Assembly (NCBI GenBank): GCA_036583965.1
Contig: JAZBQD010000015.1
Location: 19,410,310-19,474,309 of the forward strand
Direction: 5' to 3'
DNA: 64,000 bases
Source of the DNA: Prunella strophiata
Taxonomy: Eukaryota; Chordata; Aves; Passeriformes; Prunellidae
Shown: positions 52,081 to 64,000 of the stretch, in pieces
How positions within the stretch are numbered: the first letter of the stretch is position 1
Layout of the letters: every line of letters starts with the position of its first letter
Notes under the pieces: generated by a model
What the model was told of the DNA's origin: nothing
The model's input: the letters and a program-made list of their open reading frames with translations, nothing else
Database searches by the model: none
Made by a program: the position numbers and the translations under genes

Positions 52081-53006
52081 CTTTTTCACTAACACTTTCA
52101 CTTTCAATCTCTACATCATCACAACTTGTATATTCTGGAGTGGATGCCAATTCTTCTTCAGAGCTACTTAATGAAACCTGTCGCATTTTACCTCCTTTTT
52201 TTGTTTTATGGGGCTTTGGTGGTGGAGGTCTGACAGATTCTGACTGGTCCGAGCTGAGCGAATCATTCCGTAACATGGTCTCCATCTTTTCACGTTTTGT
52301 TTTCCGGACAGCAGAACTGGGATCCAAATGGTGCTGTTTCCTCAAAGAATCAGAGCGCCTCATGTCTGGTCTTTCCAGAGGAATTGGACTCCTCCTAGGT
52401 GTAGGAGGGCTATGATTTGTGGTCCTCTGACGATTGGGACTTGGTCCCTGAGCCTCTCGAGTTCTTTCCATAGAGTACGAACGCTGATTTTCCATGGCAG
52501 CCCTGCGCTCAGACACTGATCTTTGTCTTGATGGCCGTTCCATCCTGAGCATGGACATCCGAGAATCTTCCAGCTCTGTGTTTGCCAGTGAGACATCGCT
52601 GTGTCTGCGTTCATGACGTGCCCGGGACACTTCGGCGTGGATGCGCATTTGCTCCTCGTACGGCTGCGGCTTGACTGGGTAACGAGCCAAGTTAGGATCA
52701 CTCCGGTATCGTGCCTGGTATTCCTCTTCCCTCCTTTGCCTTTCATATTCTTCCCTGCTTTGTGCATCTTCCTCTTCTACCGGATACTCCTTGGAACGCC
52801 TGCGGCTCCTTCTGTTGGAATCTCTATAATCACCCAGTTCAGGTTCTTCGTACAACTGGGGCCCACGCTGTGACCGCCTATCTGAATAATCTGATGGTGA
52901 CCTGGGCATCGCACTGTCTGATGTAGCATACTGTGAGTATTCGTCTCTCTCGTCCCTTTGGTCGTATCTTCTGCTCTGTTCTCTTGATATTGAAGGGCTT
53001 CTTTTC
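52081..53006 (-). CDS. RIMS2: RIMS2 long linker exon (Arg/Ser-rich region before the PDZ domain)
   Basis: This 926-nt exon encodes 308 full codons, from KRSPSISREQSRRYDQ to EIESESVSEK, plus one split base at each end. The acceptor is TTTAG at 53007-53008 and the donor is GTAAG at 52080. The protein is highly charged and probably disordered. It joins the N-terminal Rab3/Munc13-binding region (alpha form) or the short alternative start to the PDZ domain. Visible landmarks are YRSDPNLARYPVKPQPYEEQ, the basic site ERRHSDVS with serine codon 52600-52598, the RPPPPKPHK proline stretch, and the acidic end SSSEEELASTPEYTSCDDVE. The R-R-x-S motif resembles the PKA site reported in RIM1-alpha (Ser413 from memory; position not verified). 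The exon is well conserved with what I recall of mammalian RIM2. Confidence 0.97.
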
Positions 53007-56000
53007 CTAAATAATCATGGCAAGAAAGCAAAAAGAGAATTCTGTCAATATTTTATGTAGCACATAAAAGTTAATGCTAGTTAAAAGATAAAATGACCAG
53101 CTGATGGAAAAAAAAATCCGTTCATTGCATTTTTTGTGAATGTGCTCTCACACTTTCTGTACTAAATTAAAGAAAGGATGTCATGCTATAAATCTGCTTA
53201 CAGGTGCACAGTTTAAATAAAAAACAGCTCTGAAGGAAAAATGCTGATATGACTTTATAAAATATAGAATACAAATACTGAGGCTACTTTGTAGACATGA
53301 TTGCTTTACAAGCACCAAAATTTTATAATCCTTTGTAATCACTTTACAGCAATATAACTTGACCATATACTTCTGTTTCATAGAGTTTTATAATCACCAT
53401 GGAAATTAGGGCAAGAAGGATCATTCAGTTAGTTTACTCTTTTAGCAGCTGTTATTGTTCAAAAACACACATTTCAGTTCCCACAAAACTATAATTTGTG
53501 CCAAGGGCAGAAAACAGACAAAGATTCAACAGCAGCACTTTTCTAAATCAGATGAACTCAGAAGTTTGGAACTCAGAAAACAAACCACTTTTTTGTGACG
53601 TGAAGGGAAAGTTTCAAAGTGCTGCCTGAGAAAGAATCCTTCCCATCTGTATAGAGATGGTAGCAGTATTAGTCCAAGCATTTGAGCAAAACAAATATCA
53701 GAATGGAGTTCCTGTGCCATATAAAGCATTGACTGACTCATTGATGTAATTCACACCATCTAGCTATAGGCAGCTCCTGAGGCATCAGAGGAAGCCTTCT
53801 TTCCTGACACTGACAAATGATAGATTGAAGCATGTGATTGATTTATATGTAATATTTTCATAAAGAGTGTGTCTGGAACATATAATGAATGTTATGTTTT
53901 CTGTTTGACACAACATTGTTTGCTATGTGATTAGAGGGGATCAGTTAAATAGGCAAAAAACAAAGTGGATCTTCAAATCTTGCGTTTATCAATCCTTACA
54001 GGGTAATAAGTATGCAAAATGCTACTTTCCAGACATGCCTTGATTCATGCTTGGCTTTTCACCCTACATGGATCTGAAGAAGTTACCTGCAGAAAACTGG
54101 AGCAGAGATTCCAGATAAAAGAGACTGAGAGGTGGAGCTTCTCTGGGATAACATAGATCAACTCAAACTTTAAGTAATAAAAATACAATCGAGAAGCTGT
54201 TTTTGTGTTGTTAGTCCTTTCTTCCCATATTTAGTTCTACCTTTATAATTAAGATACCTTTTAAAATATTTTATACACTCACAAAATGACCACTGATTCT
54301 GAAGGGCAGCCTTGCAGGCAGCAGCCAGGAGATCCTGCCTAGTGTTTAGAAGGACAGGAAAAAAGGCAAGCAAATACAAAGCCCTAGTTTTTGTCACAGT
54401 TGTCCTAGGAGAAGAAAGAAAACACTTCAACTTAGTGAAGGGGAGAAGGAGAAAAATGTTCTCCTCGGTGCCCAGGAAAGTATGAAGGGCTCTGTCTATC
54501 TGATAGGAGAGAAAACATTCTTTTCATAGCCAGGAAGGAAATGCAGACTCTGCTCAACAAGGAAAAACAACAACTGTCAGTGCAGAGTGTGCATGGCCTG
54601 TGGGGTGAATGGCAAACTGGCATCCTGTACTGGTTTAGGTACCATACAGAATTATTAAACTGTACTTGAAAGATTTGGACCCAGTATTGCCTTGTAAATA
54701 GTAAAGTACTTTAGTTTTGCAATGGCATCTACAGATGAGAAAACTAATTTCAATCTTGCAAAAAGTTAAACTCTTCATGTGAAGCATGACAAGTTCTACA
54801 AGCATCATGCAGATGCCTATTTGTCTATAGTGAAGCTAAGATGTCCCATCTGTCTTGTTACAGTGATGTGTTAGTACCAGCACAAATTATAACCTTTGTA
54901 TGTTTTACAAAATCTCTACAGATTCTGCTACTGGAGACTCAACTTGAATCACTCTAATGTAACATGAACAGAGTTTCACACAGTTAGAACCAGAGTGGCC
55001 AACAGGAAGGGACAAATAGAACAGAACTACCCAAATGCAGACAGTTTGAAAAGACATAGAAGCTTCATTAAGGCAACAGAGATTAGATGCAGAAATGTTT
55101 TAAGGAAGATAAATATTTTTCACTTAAATACTTCAGATGATGAAAAATTATGCCACATCCCAAAATAAGTTGTTCCAATAGCAAATTACCCAGTCCTTGA
55201 AAATTTCTGTCATGGCTATAGCAAAAGTGTGCATAACTTCCTCTCTCCAGTTGTGTCCCCCATATAGGAAAAATCTGCATTCATCAGATACAGGCAGTCA
55301 TTCATGTGAATGTCATTGCAAGATTGAGACAAATACATGTACATATTAAATGTACACATACTATACTGCTAATACTCACGAGGTATACTCTGTCTATATA
55401 ACCTAAAGATCATGTGCCTTCAGAGCTACATTTTTTACATCAATTTGATCCTCCAAAGCATTAAAACACTCTAGAACATGTGGTTTATAGGGTCAGCTCC
55501 TTGATGAATGGAGTAACACACAAAGCCATACAGATTCTAGTTTGACAAATCTCATGTGTGCCTTGGAGCAGTCTGAGTGTACACATGCTGAGTAGTTGAA
55601 CATCTACATACTTGTATCTACAGCAATACAAACAGCACAACAGTAAGAATTGGTTTAGCTACAAATAGAAGATTGTATAAACATACACAAATCATGTGCA
55701 TAGTATATATATACATACAAATGAATAAATATATCACTCCATATGTGATATGGATGTGTCCTCATATGGATGCAATCCTCTTCTGATGACATTATGGCTA
55801 TAATGTCATGGGGGGAAGGATAAGGGGATAAAAGAGATGGATTTCTGTACAAGTAAAAACATTATTGCAGACTTGTTGCTGAGGAAAATGTATTTCTATT
55901 AAGGAAATACATCATCAGATGAACTGGTACATGACTTACTAAAAAGTACACCTGTTTTTTCTAGCATGAACTATGTTAATGAGAGGAGAATGTGTTGATT

Positions 56001-59000
56001 TAGCACTATATTTTTATAGTACTTGCACAAACATTCTCTAACCTCGTGTGCTGCCTTTACTACAAATAGTAATTTTCCTTCCTCCATTTAAGATATAAAA
56101 ATAGGAAACCATCTATGGCTAACAGTAATGTGAAGAGCAGCTGGGTCCTCAATCTACTCTAATATTTCATGAAGGAAAAAGCTTTGCATGGCTGCCCTGT
56201 GTGTGGCAGCTACTAGGGCACATGCAAGAAAAAGGACCTACCTGAAAATATAGTGCTTTTCTTCAGAGAAAGCAGCCTAACAGAAAAAAAGTAACTAATT
56301 TAATTCCTGGCCTATGTTGACTGACATAATCAAACTCCCTTTCTAATTAGTTTCTTTCCTGTTGAAGTCAGCTAACTTCACCTACTGAATTTACTAAACT
56401 AACCAGAAGCTGTAGTCCTGTCCCATCAGAAATAATTTAACTGTACCTGTACATCTGATCAGCCAGAAACATTCTGTCAAGAGAGGGCTCATCCTGCCCC
56501 ACAGTCACCAGACCCTTAGTATTAAATTCTGTCATTCTCTACTGGTCATCACAGCACAATTAGCCCCCCTTTAATATTCAAGCAATTTTTTGAATTTTAA
56601 ATTACTTGCTATATACAGAGTTGTACAATGAATGTTATGCATTTTAAATCAGAGTTATGAAATCACAGTAGGAGGCAACTAGTACTGATGAAAACTTATG
56701 GCCTGTCCCTACTATTAAAAATCTGCTGCTATTTTTAGATCACTAGCTAATTCTCACTCATCTTCATGAGCATCTGTCTAATCCATTTCTCACCATTAAC
56801 TTACCTCAAAGATACCTTGATAAAACTCTTTCATCAAGTACTTCCAGCTGGATACACCATGGAAAATGACTACTCCTGCCTCTCCAGGACTTCCCTGGAA
56901 CTTTAAAAGCTAAGTGAACTTTAAGGGTGTGATATGCACCCTCCAGCTGCCAGCTGAACTAAGCACTACATATCTCTTGTCAGAAGGATTACCACCTTTT
57001 CTGAAAAGGTTATCACACCTTTTCTGAAAAACCCCCCAGGCCATTGTGATTGCCACTTGTTTGAAAATAAAATCTCTATTATGGTTAAAAAACTCTGCAA
57101 AAATCTTTTCATCTGGCACATTCGATAAATGGGGTTTTTTTTCAGATACAGAATACTAAACTTATTTTTTCCTACTTATTACTGTATATTTATTTTTTAT
57201 TGTAATTTATAAATACATGACATTTGGTCTTCTAATACACAGCCCATAACCCTACACTGATGGAAACCTTATTTGCAGTGCACTACAGATATCACTAATA
57301 TTATGGAAAAGCAAATAGCTTGACTGTAATCTGTACTCCTGCTCATAAAGTTAAATTATTCAACTCCCCCACATCACAATAGAATTAAGTGCTTAAAATA
57401 TAACATAGAAGAATATAAGACAACTATTCAGCTTTGATGGCTGTGATTTCCATAATAGAACTAAATGTCTTGAAACCCTTTGACATTCACTTGTATTCTG
57501 CCTTAAAGAGAAAACACTCTTCTGCTTTGATTTAGGTTTTTAGAAAATTGACCCAAATGTACTGTAAAAAAAGATATTGAAAAAATTAAGCATCCATCAC
57601 ATTTCAGAAGTCAGAGACATTAAAAAAACACCATTGCAATATGTAAAGTATTTATATCACTGTCAAAACTAGATGTCAGACCCTCCTGCTAATAATCTTC
57701 TTCTCAGACTAACAGAATACACATCTGAACTGGAGAAAACGTTCATGAAAATATCATTCTAAAGTTTTGCTTGTCTACCTGAAGCTAGCTGCATTTACTT
57801 GAAGAGTATTATTTATCAGAAGCTTTGGGCCAATTAAATAATGGTCTCAGTGGACCTGAGCCATCAGCTACTTGAAAATGTATATTGGCCATCTACTTGT
57901 AAGACCTAATTATAATTTACCAGAAAATACTTTCAAATTTTGTTCTCTCTTTCCTATAAATTATCAAGGAATAAAGTTGAATGGAAAATTAAAACTGTAA
58001 ATGTCTCTCCTGCACATATTGTAATTTTGTGTAACTCAAAATGTGATCCTTTCAATACATGAAAAAATAATTCTGAGAAGCTAAAAACTGACATTTTCCA
58101 CCAGAAGCTTGTCACAAAAGCCATGCAAAATACAGAGCTTCTTGTTAGAGACCTCATCAAATACACTGAACACAGCTTCATTTCTCCTTTACTCTATGGC
58201 TTCTATCAGGGAAACTGCATTTGTTGCCCCTGAGTGATCATTTAAGAGTAGTTCTTTCACTGTTTGAAATTTTGTATTTCTATCTGTTGAATTCAACAAA
58301 AAGTCAAGACACTTGTTTTAAAAGCAATGGTGACAGGGAGCAGATAAAACATTTGTTACACAGTTCTCAGGCTGCCAGGAGCTGAGCTGGGCACACTCTG
58401 GACCTTGCACCCAAAGCCCCACGAGTGCAATGAACCCAGAAAACCGGCTGGGCAACTTTAGGGTCTGCCTGCCTTTCACAGGGAGGGCTCTACTCTCTCA
58501 TTTATGAAAACATTTCCACAGCCTTCCTTTGCCAGACTGAAAAATCTGCCAATTTTTTTGGCAGTGGTTTCAAGAAGCTAGCTGGAAATTACTTAACTCT
58601 TCATTCTCCTCTTATAACATCTGCCTTTGCTGAGTCATACTGTGCAGGAGAATTCATTTTGCACATTCTTCAAAGCAGCTATGGCTCCCTTATTGAAAAA
58701 AGAGGTTTGTTTTTGTTTGTTTTTTTTTTTTACTTCAAAGCAGCTTCCAGTTTTCACCAAGATCTCTCTTTACAGATCCTCTATGCTGTCCTAGTTTTAT
58801 ACTAGATTAAATTTACGATTTGGCAGTTCTCCCTCTCCTTAGTTTCTCACCCCCTCAAAAAAAATGAATGTAAGCAACCAGTGCACAATTCACAAGTTAA
58901 TTAATTTAAACAGCCTACTTTGATAAATAGAAAAGGTGTTTATTGCATTTGACCAATATGGCTTTAAAAAAATTGTTCTGAAAGTACATCTAACACTTAT

Positions 59001-60442
59001 ATATCTAAGGAATCCACTAGGTAAAGCTCACGTGAGACAATATTTCATTCCTCATTTCAGCCATGCCTTGCAATTTTATTTTATAGAAACCATACTTAGA
59101 AACCTTAGAATACATTCCAGCTAACTATCTCCAAAGTACATGAATTAAGTTTACTATGAATATAAATTAAGTTTACAATTCAGTAAATTTACTGAAGCAT
59201 GAGATTGGTAGAGCAGATGTTGATCTCTATTAGATTTTATCTGAAAATTAAGAATTCACTGACTGCAGGCTTGTATCAACAGAATGAAAGGAAATCTGTA
59301 GTAACAAAATGTTAATATAATTAAAGTCACCACTGATAACAATTTTGCTTTGCACTTGACATGATTGCACAGACATATAAACAATACATTTTTATTCTTT
59401 ACAAGTAATGCAGCAAAAATTCAGCATTGCAGCAGGGTTAATTTCAATTTGTATGAGGCAAAGAGTTATAACATGGAAAAAACTGCTGAACAAAAGAGGT
59501 GATTATAAGTATCAATTGCTAATCTACAAATATTTAGGTAATGTGTTTGTTTTGCTTTTTTTTCCTTAAATCAAAAACATCACAGATAGGAAAACTGGAC
59601 TAACAGTAGAAATTATTTTGTCCTCCTTTGTTTTGCCTGAGTATTCAGTAGCCCTTAAATCCTATAATATGATTTTAGAGAACTGCAAACTGAGAAATAA
59701 AAAACCTATATTTTACTGAGTGTTCAGTTCAGATATATTGATGAATGCTTACCTCTTATAAATAGGTTAAACATGCTAAGATTTTTCATTATTTCTACTT
59801 ATGAACATTTTCAAAATTAATATTTTGCTAATTATTTCCACTTAATATATAAACAAGCATCATTGCACCTTGTTCATTGTCTCAAAAAAAAAATAAAAAT
59901 TATACTAAATAACAAATTTATTAGATTGTTTTCAAGAATAATTGGTAGGAATGGGCATTCTTGTTATCTGCATCAGTACTGACACTACAGAAACCATTTG
60001 CAGAAGGTGGAATCAATTAACAGCTGTCTAACAGCAGGATTCAAATTACTTTAAAACACAGGGTGTTAAAAGAGTAGTAGGTCACAGAAACACTAACATA
60101 AGAATGAGTAAATATGATACTGAACTGTTACTAAAAAGTGCAAATAATATAAAATAAAAGAACATTTCAAAATTCTACATATACTATTTTTATTAAATGT
60201 TCAAAGAATTATGTATATCACAGCAAATAGAATACAATTTAAAAAACTAAATTATAGGGATGCAAAAGATTTTGTTAAAGACAATATTCACATATATCTG
60301 AAGAACAAGAAAAAGTTTTTCAGTACCTCCATCGAGTTTTTTTACTAAAAGTAAAAAATATCATCCCCCAGAAGAACAAGAAATGCTGAGCATAGACATT
60401 CTTTTCAGACAACACATTCTGCATCTTTCTTCCCTGCTTTAC
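53007..60442 (-). other. RIMS2 intron (7.4 kb) between alternative first exon and linker exon
   Basis: AT-rich DNA bounded by the GTAAAG donor of the alternative first exon and the TTTAG acceptor of the linker exon. It contains the direct repeat near 57 kb, TA-rich sequence near 55.7 kb and a GC-richer patch at about 58370-58500. A weak CR1-like stretch lies at 53380-53445. No further exon seen. Confidence 0.8.
56994..57031 (+). repeat. Direct repeat, two copies
   Basis: accttttctgaaaa occurs twice with a period of about 23 bp, separated by ggttatcac. Confidence 0.8.
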
Positions 60443-60501
60443 CTTTTGATCAGCCACTGCACATCTGGGAAGTTGGAAGCCTCGGGTTCATGAGAATACA
60501 T
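60443..60501 (-). CDS. RIMS2: RIMS2 alternative first coding exon (RIM2-beta-like start)
   Basis: This short exon begins with ATG at 60501-60499 and encodes 19 full codons (MYSHEPEASNFPDVQWLIK). It ends AG before a good donor, GTAAAG, at 60442. The two leftover bases are completed by the G that opens the exon at 53006, giving an arginine codon followed by KRSPSIS, so the phase fits the main RIMS2 linker exon exactly. An in-frame TAG at 60519-60517 closes the frame upstream, and no convincing acceptor lies between that stop and the ATG, so a first exon is more likely than an internal one. Four CpGs occur in about 100 bp (60483, 60515, 60521, 60576), unusual for this CpG-poor region. RIM2-beta in mammals starts inside the gene and lacks the Rab3/Munc13-binding N-terminus; I infer this exon is its counterpart. 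Sequence context at the ATG is weak (T at -3). Confidence 0.78.
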
Positions 60502-60529
60502 CAATTTCTGTCCTCGCTAGCGCTTTCAT
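60488..60529 (-). promoter_or_regulatory. Upstream ORF overlapping the RIM2-beta-like start
   Basis: An upstream ATG at 60529-60527 opens a 13-codon ORF (MKALARTEIDVFS) in a different frame, ending with TGA at 60490-60488. It overlaps the main ATG at 60501 by 14 bases, so ribosomes that start here would pass the main start. Its start context is also weak. If the transcript begins upstream of 60529, this uORF would be expected to lower translation of the alternative RIM2 form. The sequence shows the ORF; its effect is inferred. Confidence 0.5.
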
Positions 60530-60650
60530 TTAATCCTCTAGGTTCAGTGAAATCATACAAACAGCCTCTTAATTTCGAGACACAATTTTAAGGTATGTAT
60601 TTTACAAACCCTTCCCTTCCCTCAAAATGCACTTATAAAATATAAGGCAT
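60530..60650 (-). promoter_or_regulatory. Possible promoter/5' UTR of the alternative first exon
   Basis: Read on the minus strand, 60646-60631 is an AT-rich palindromic TATA-like stretch, followed at about 60624-60610 by a purine tract (GAGGGAAGGGAAGGG), then the first exon about 110 bp further on. This spacing could suit a promoter with a short 5' UTR, but TATA-like words are common in such AT-rich DNA. There is no direct evidence for a start site. Confidence 0.25.
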
Positions 60651-63600
60651 CTAGGAAAAAAAAAATAAATTTTAGTATCTGCAACAACAGCAGTTCAAGT
60701 CAGAGAGCTGACCCAATGGGAAGCTATTGAGAGCATGAGAGGAGTGTTATAGTTTAATGCTGTTACCATGTGCTGTATATAGCTGGAGGTCAAGTAAGAA
60801 TTTACCCTATAAGGAGGATTATGGTACTTAGCTGATTAGTGCCTTGCTACAGTACTATTGCCTACAAATGTACATGCTGGTCAGGACATTTCATTTAAAC
60901 TATTTTTAAAATTGTGCAGGTCCAGTATTTCATATTTTGTGATACTAGTTCCAGAATTTTCTTTCTGTTCTAGGTCTCCAATGAAAGTTATGTAATATCT
61001 ATACTTTTAGTTTGTAAGAATTCAAATTTTGGCATAATTTTCAACTATTAGGCTAAAATACTTGTGACATCTATTGTAGTCTGATGTGCTGCACATACTG
61101 TAAAACTTAAAACATTTTTTCTTACACAGTTAAAAAAAAAATCAATGACACAGTGAAAATTAATGGACTAATTATTTCCAAAAAGCAGTCATCAAAACTC
61201 ACATTCAAAATATGTTGAAAATGTGAAAATAATGGAAAGCAAATGTATGTCTTCATTTCCCTTAAATAAATTATAAACACATTTTTCTACAGTTTTCCAC
61301 AGCATTTTCTACCTATGCAAACTAGTCTATGAATACATTATGTTTGATATAAAGCACCAACCAAATCTGACTGCAATATATTTAAGCCATGATAAAGTAG
61401 CATGACATGGAAAAACTAAAGACTTAGCAGAAACCTAGATTTTTTCCACCTTAATAATCATGAGTTCAGATTCCAAGGAAAGCATTCTGACATCAAAGTT
61501 TATTTGCTCAGCCATCACATAGAATATATTATAATAGACTTAATCTATACATCATTTCATCTAATTTTGAGTCCAATCTTTTTTAAGTGTTTCAGTTTCT
61601 TACTACAGGGATTGTTCAGCAGGTGCTTTTACCAGCAGCTGGAAGTATCCTGGTTCTTCAAAGGAAACCTTTAAGTCTGATGACAGGGAGAATTTTCTTT
61701 CAAAGAAACACTCCATTATTATGTGGGTATTATTACCCTTAGATAAAAAATAAAGCTATTTCAATAATGACCAAACTAAGAAAATATCAGTGACATGAAC
61801 TGTCACTTGAGAATTGTTTTCCCTAGTAACATCTGGAGGCTGTTTTGGACTGTTGAACTTTTAAAACTCTAACTTTACTAATGAACTTGAGTCAGTACAT
61901 ATTCCATTTTTTCTCTCTCTCTTCATTGTGTCCACAATTACAATATAAATGTGACATCATACAACGAACTTTAGTTTTAAAAGATCTCTGTGATTCACAT
62001 TTCAGCCTGGAAGAGATGAAACAGATCATACTGAGCTGTTTTGATGCCTCTGTAAAAGAGCAAGCATAAAATAACTGCTGTGAAAATGTCCAGTTTCCTC
62101 AGTAATGGGAGGTAAAGTCCCATTATTAAATCTTGTGAATTAGATCAGAGGTGGCTCATCAATGAATGATGGGCTGTCTGCACCAGCTTCTCCAAGATCA
62201 AGCTGTCAGGGTAAATGTGTTCCTGCTAGGGAACATCGGCTGGACCACTATGGAATGAGACAGGTGCATTCAACAGCTCCTGGAAATTACCATGGTACAG
62301 AAAACTTTAAATTTCTGGTTGAACTGTCATTCTCAGCATACTGGTGAGACAGGATTAAATGTCTGTATTTTCAAGAAGCACCTTAGTCAATCATAGAGGC
62401 AGACCACAAGTTTAGACAAAATTAAGTTGTATTTCTGTAAAAACCATAGCACCTGTGTTATGTATTGGTAGGACAATGATTTTACATTTTTTAAGCAGAA
62501 GAACTTTATTCACAGTAGTTTGAGCAGTGGGCTCACAATCCACAGCTGTTAAATACCAAAATGTTCAGGATCAAATGGTTATGGCTGCCTAGACAGAGCT
62601 CCTTCAGTTCAGAGTCCCTCAGGCAGGAGGTTGGGATGGAAACCATGTCTGTGCTGCTGGCTTTTCAGAGACACTATCTGAAAAACTTCCCAACACACCA
62701 CCATGCAGTACCAACCTCACATGGATGATAACAGCCTGGTTTTTGAAACATCAACAGGTCAAAGAGCCATCCTTAGATACTCAGTTCAGATCTGATGTAG
62801 GTAAATCTACCAGCATTGCTTTGTTTTTCTGCAGTGCTGAGACCAGCTTGGGGTATTCTTCCCCTTTTATTCTCTTATCATCTGTTAGAGATGTCTGCAC
62901 TAGAGCAAGCCTTCCCTAAAAGAGGCTCAATATGAAGCCTTCCAAAGAAGAAAAATATTTATGGATGTTTGCAAAAATCCATATGCAAGATCACTAAGTA
63001 CTCTAGAAGTGTACTGGAAGTGTGTGAAAGTGAACACTTGGAAGTGAGAAGGGTAACCTGGCAGCTTAGCAGCTTCTATATGAAAAGGTAGCACCCAGTT
63101 AAGATGACAACAGACCACAAAGAGGAAAATAGCAAGCATTTCTAGCAGGAAACAAAATATTAAATAGTCCTTATTGAACTACTAGCAACAAAATAGCAAT
63201 GAATAAAATTCACTGAAATATATGATGATGTTTCTTCCCAGACAGTTGTGTGGAAATCTAAGGCAATTTAAAATGAAACTAAAATAAATTTCATCTTGTA
63301 ACATAAACAAGTCCATAGATGTATTCTACATTCTACTGCAATAAAGGTAAACTTAGTTACTCTACTTTTACTTCTAAAATAAGATGCCAGCTTTTTATAT
63401 TCCACAGGAGAAATGTATGCTCATTTTGTAACTTCATGTGAATATAAACATCCCAACTAATTCATGTTTTACAGTTCCTTTCACCAACATCATCTGCTTT
63501 ACCCAATAAACTTGTCTTCAGCAGGATCCTACAAAGTCAAAGGATGAAATTCTGACTGAAGTTCAGGCTATGCTATTAGCAGGTTTTTGACAGAACATGG

Positions 63601-64000
63601 GTCACTTTTTCCATCAATTATAGAATTTCTAGAAAAGGTATGAGAATAACCAGAGGGCCTGTCATTACCAACTAGACTCAAATGGCAAATAGCTGACAAA
63701 CACTGAGAGGTTTATACAAATTATACAGGTTCTCAGCACCTTCAACAACACAAGTTCATTACAAAAGTTACAGAACACTCTCAGTAACTGAGTCTTAAGC
63801 AGAGTGTGATCAATCAGCTAAGGCAACAGAGAAAGGAACAAGAAAAAGTAATGGAACAAGAAAAAAAAGTAAAGCGTTTTGTGAACTCATGAAATCTTTT
63901 CAAGATTAATGATAACTTCATCTCTCTCAGTACTGTTATTGTCAGATTTTGGGGACCAGTAGTATGTTTTAAGTTAAACTTTACATTCATTGTTGACCCA
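60651..64000 (-). other. Upstream RIMS2 intron/flank
   Basis: AT-rich DNA upstream of the alternative first exon, presumably intronic for the long RIM2-alpha transcript. I recognise no exon or repeat in it. Confidence 0.75.

Noticed and set aside
52014..52415. Plus-strand ORFs opposite the linker exon
   Set aside because: They are antisense frames of the well-supported RIMS2 coding exon.
53380..53445. Possible further CR1 or other old repeat (tttcatagagttttataatc)
   Set aside because: Only a loose likeness to the CR1 terminus; the diagnostic ccaac/atcta words are missing.

Overview
The window is vertebrate nuclear DNA. The remains of CR1 LINEs, with their typical 3' ends and reverse-transcriptase fragments, together with an intron-rich, AT-rich gene, point to a bird; I cannot name the species. 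The only protein-coding gene I can support is RIMS2 (RIM2, a presynaptic active-zone scaffold), transcribed on the minus strand from high to low coordinates. RIMS2 is preferred over RIMS1 because the PDZ and linker residues (KDGSVPRDSGAM, MTESGRLCAF, KPEPQVELVV, DSTHAQLESS, TSPMSPGMLRD) are those I recall for RIM2.

Layout along the direction of transcription: 64000-60530 is upstream intron/flank. 60501-60443 is a short alternative first coding exon, with an overlapping upstream ORF; it fits in phase onto the next exon and matches what a RIM2-beta-type start would look like. A 7.4-kb intron follows. 53006-52081 is a 926-nt exon encoding the arginine/serine-rich linker. A 41-kb intron (52080-10920) carries most of the repeats. 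Two alternative exons, 68 nt (10919-10852) and 209 nt (10734-10526), follow. Exons 9146-9027, 7237-7138 and 6401-6278 encode the PDZ domain. Exons 1518-1472 and 328-216 encode the PDZ-C2A linker. C2A itself begins beyond the left edge. All junctions are GT/AG and in phase. The spliced coding length is 1557 nt (519 codons) with the 68-nt exon, or 1698 nt (566 codons) with the 209-nt exon.

The most interesting gene-level observation is that exactly one of the 68-nt and 209-nt exons must be used: including both, or neither, gives an early stop codon. The second is the internal first exon with its overlapping uORF, which would make a RIM2 form lacking the N-terminal Rab3/Munc13-binding region.

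The rest is intron. It holds at least seven CR1 pieces in both orientations, one of which retains a decayed ORF1 esterase segment; a roughly 190-bp (TTTC)n tract that reads GAAA in the RIMS2 pre-mRNA; smaller microsatellites and homopolymers; a nested palindromic repeat near the PDZ exons; and several GC-richer patches I could not identify. I saw no tRNA, rRNA, CRISPR array or second gene.
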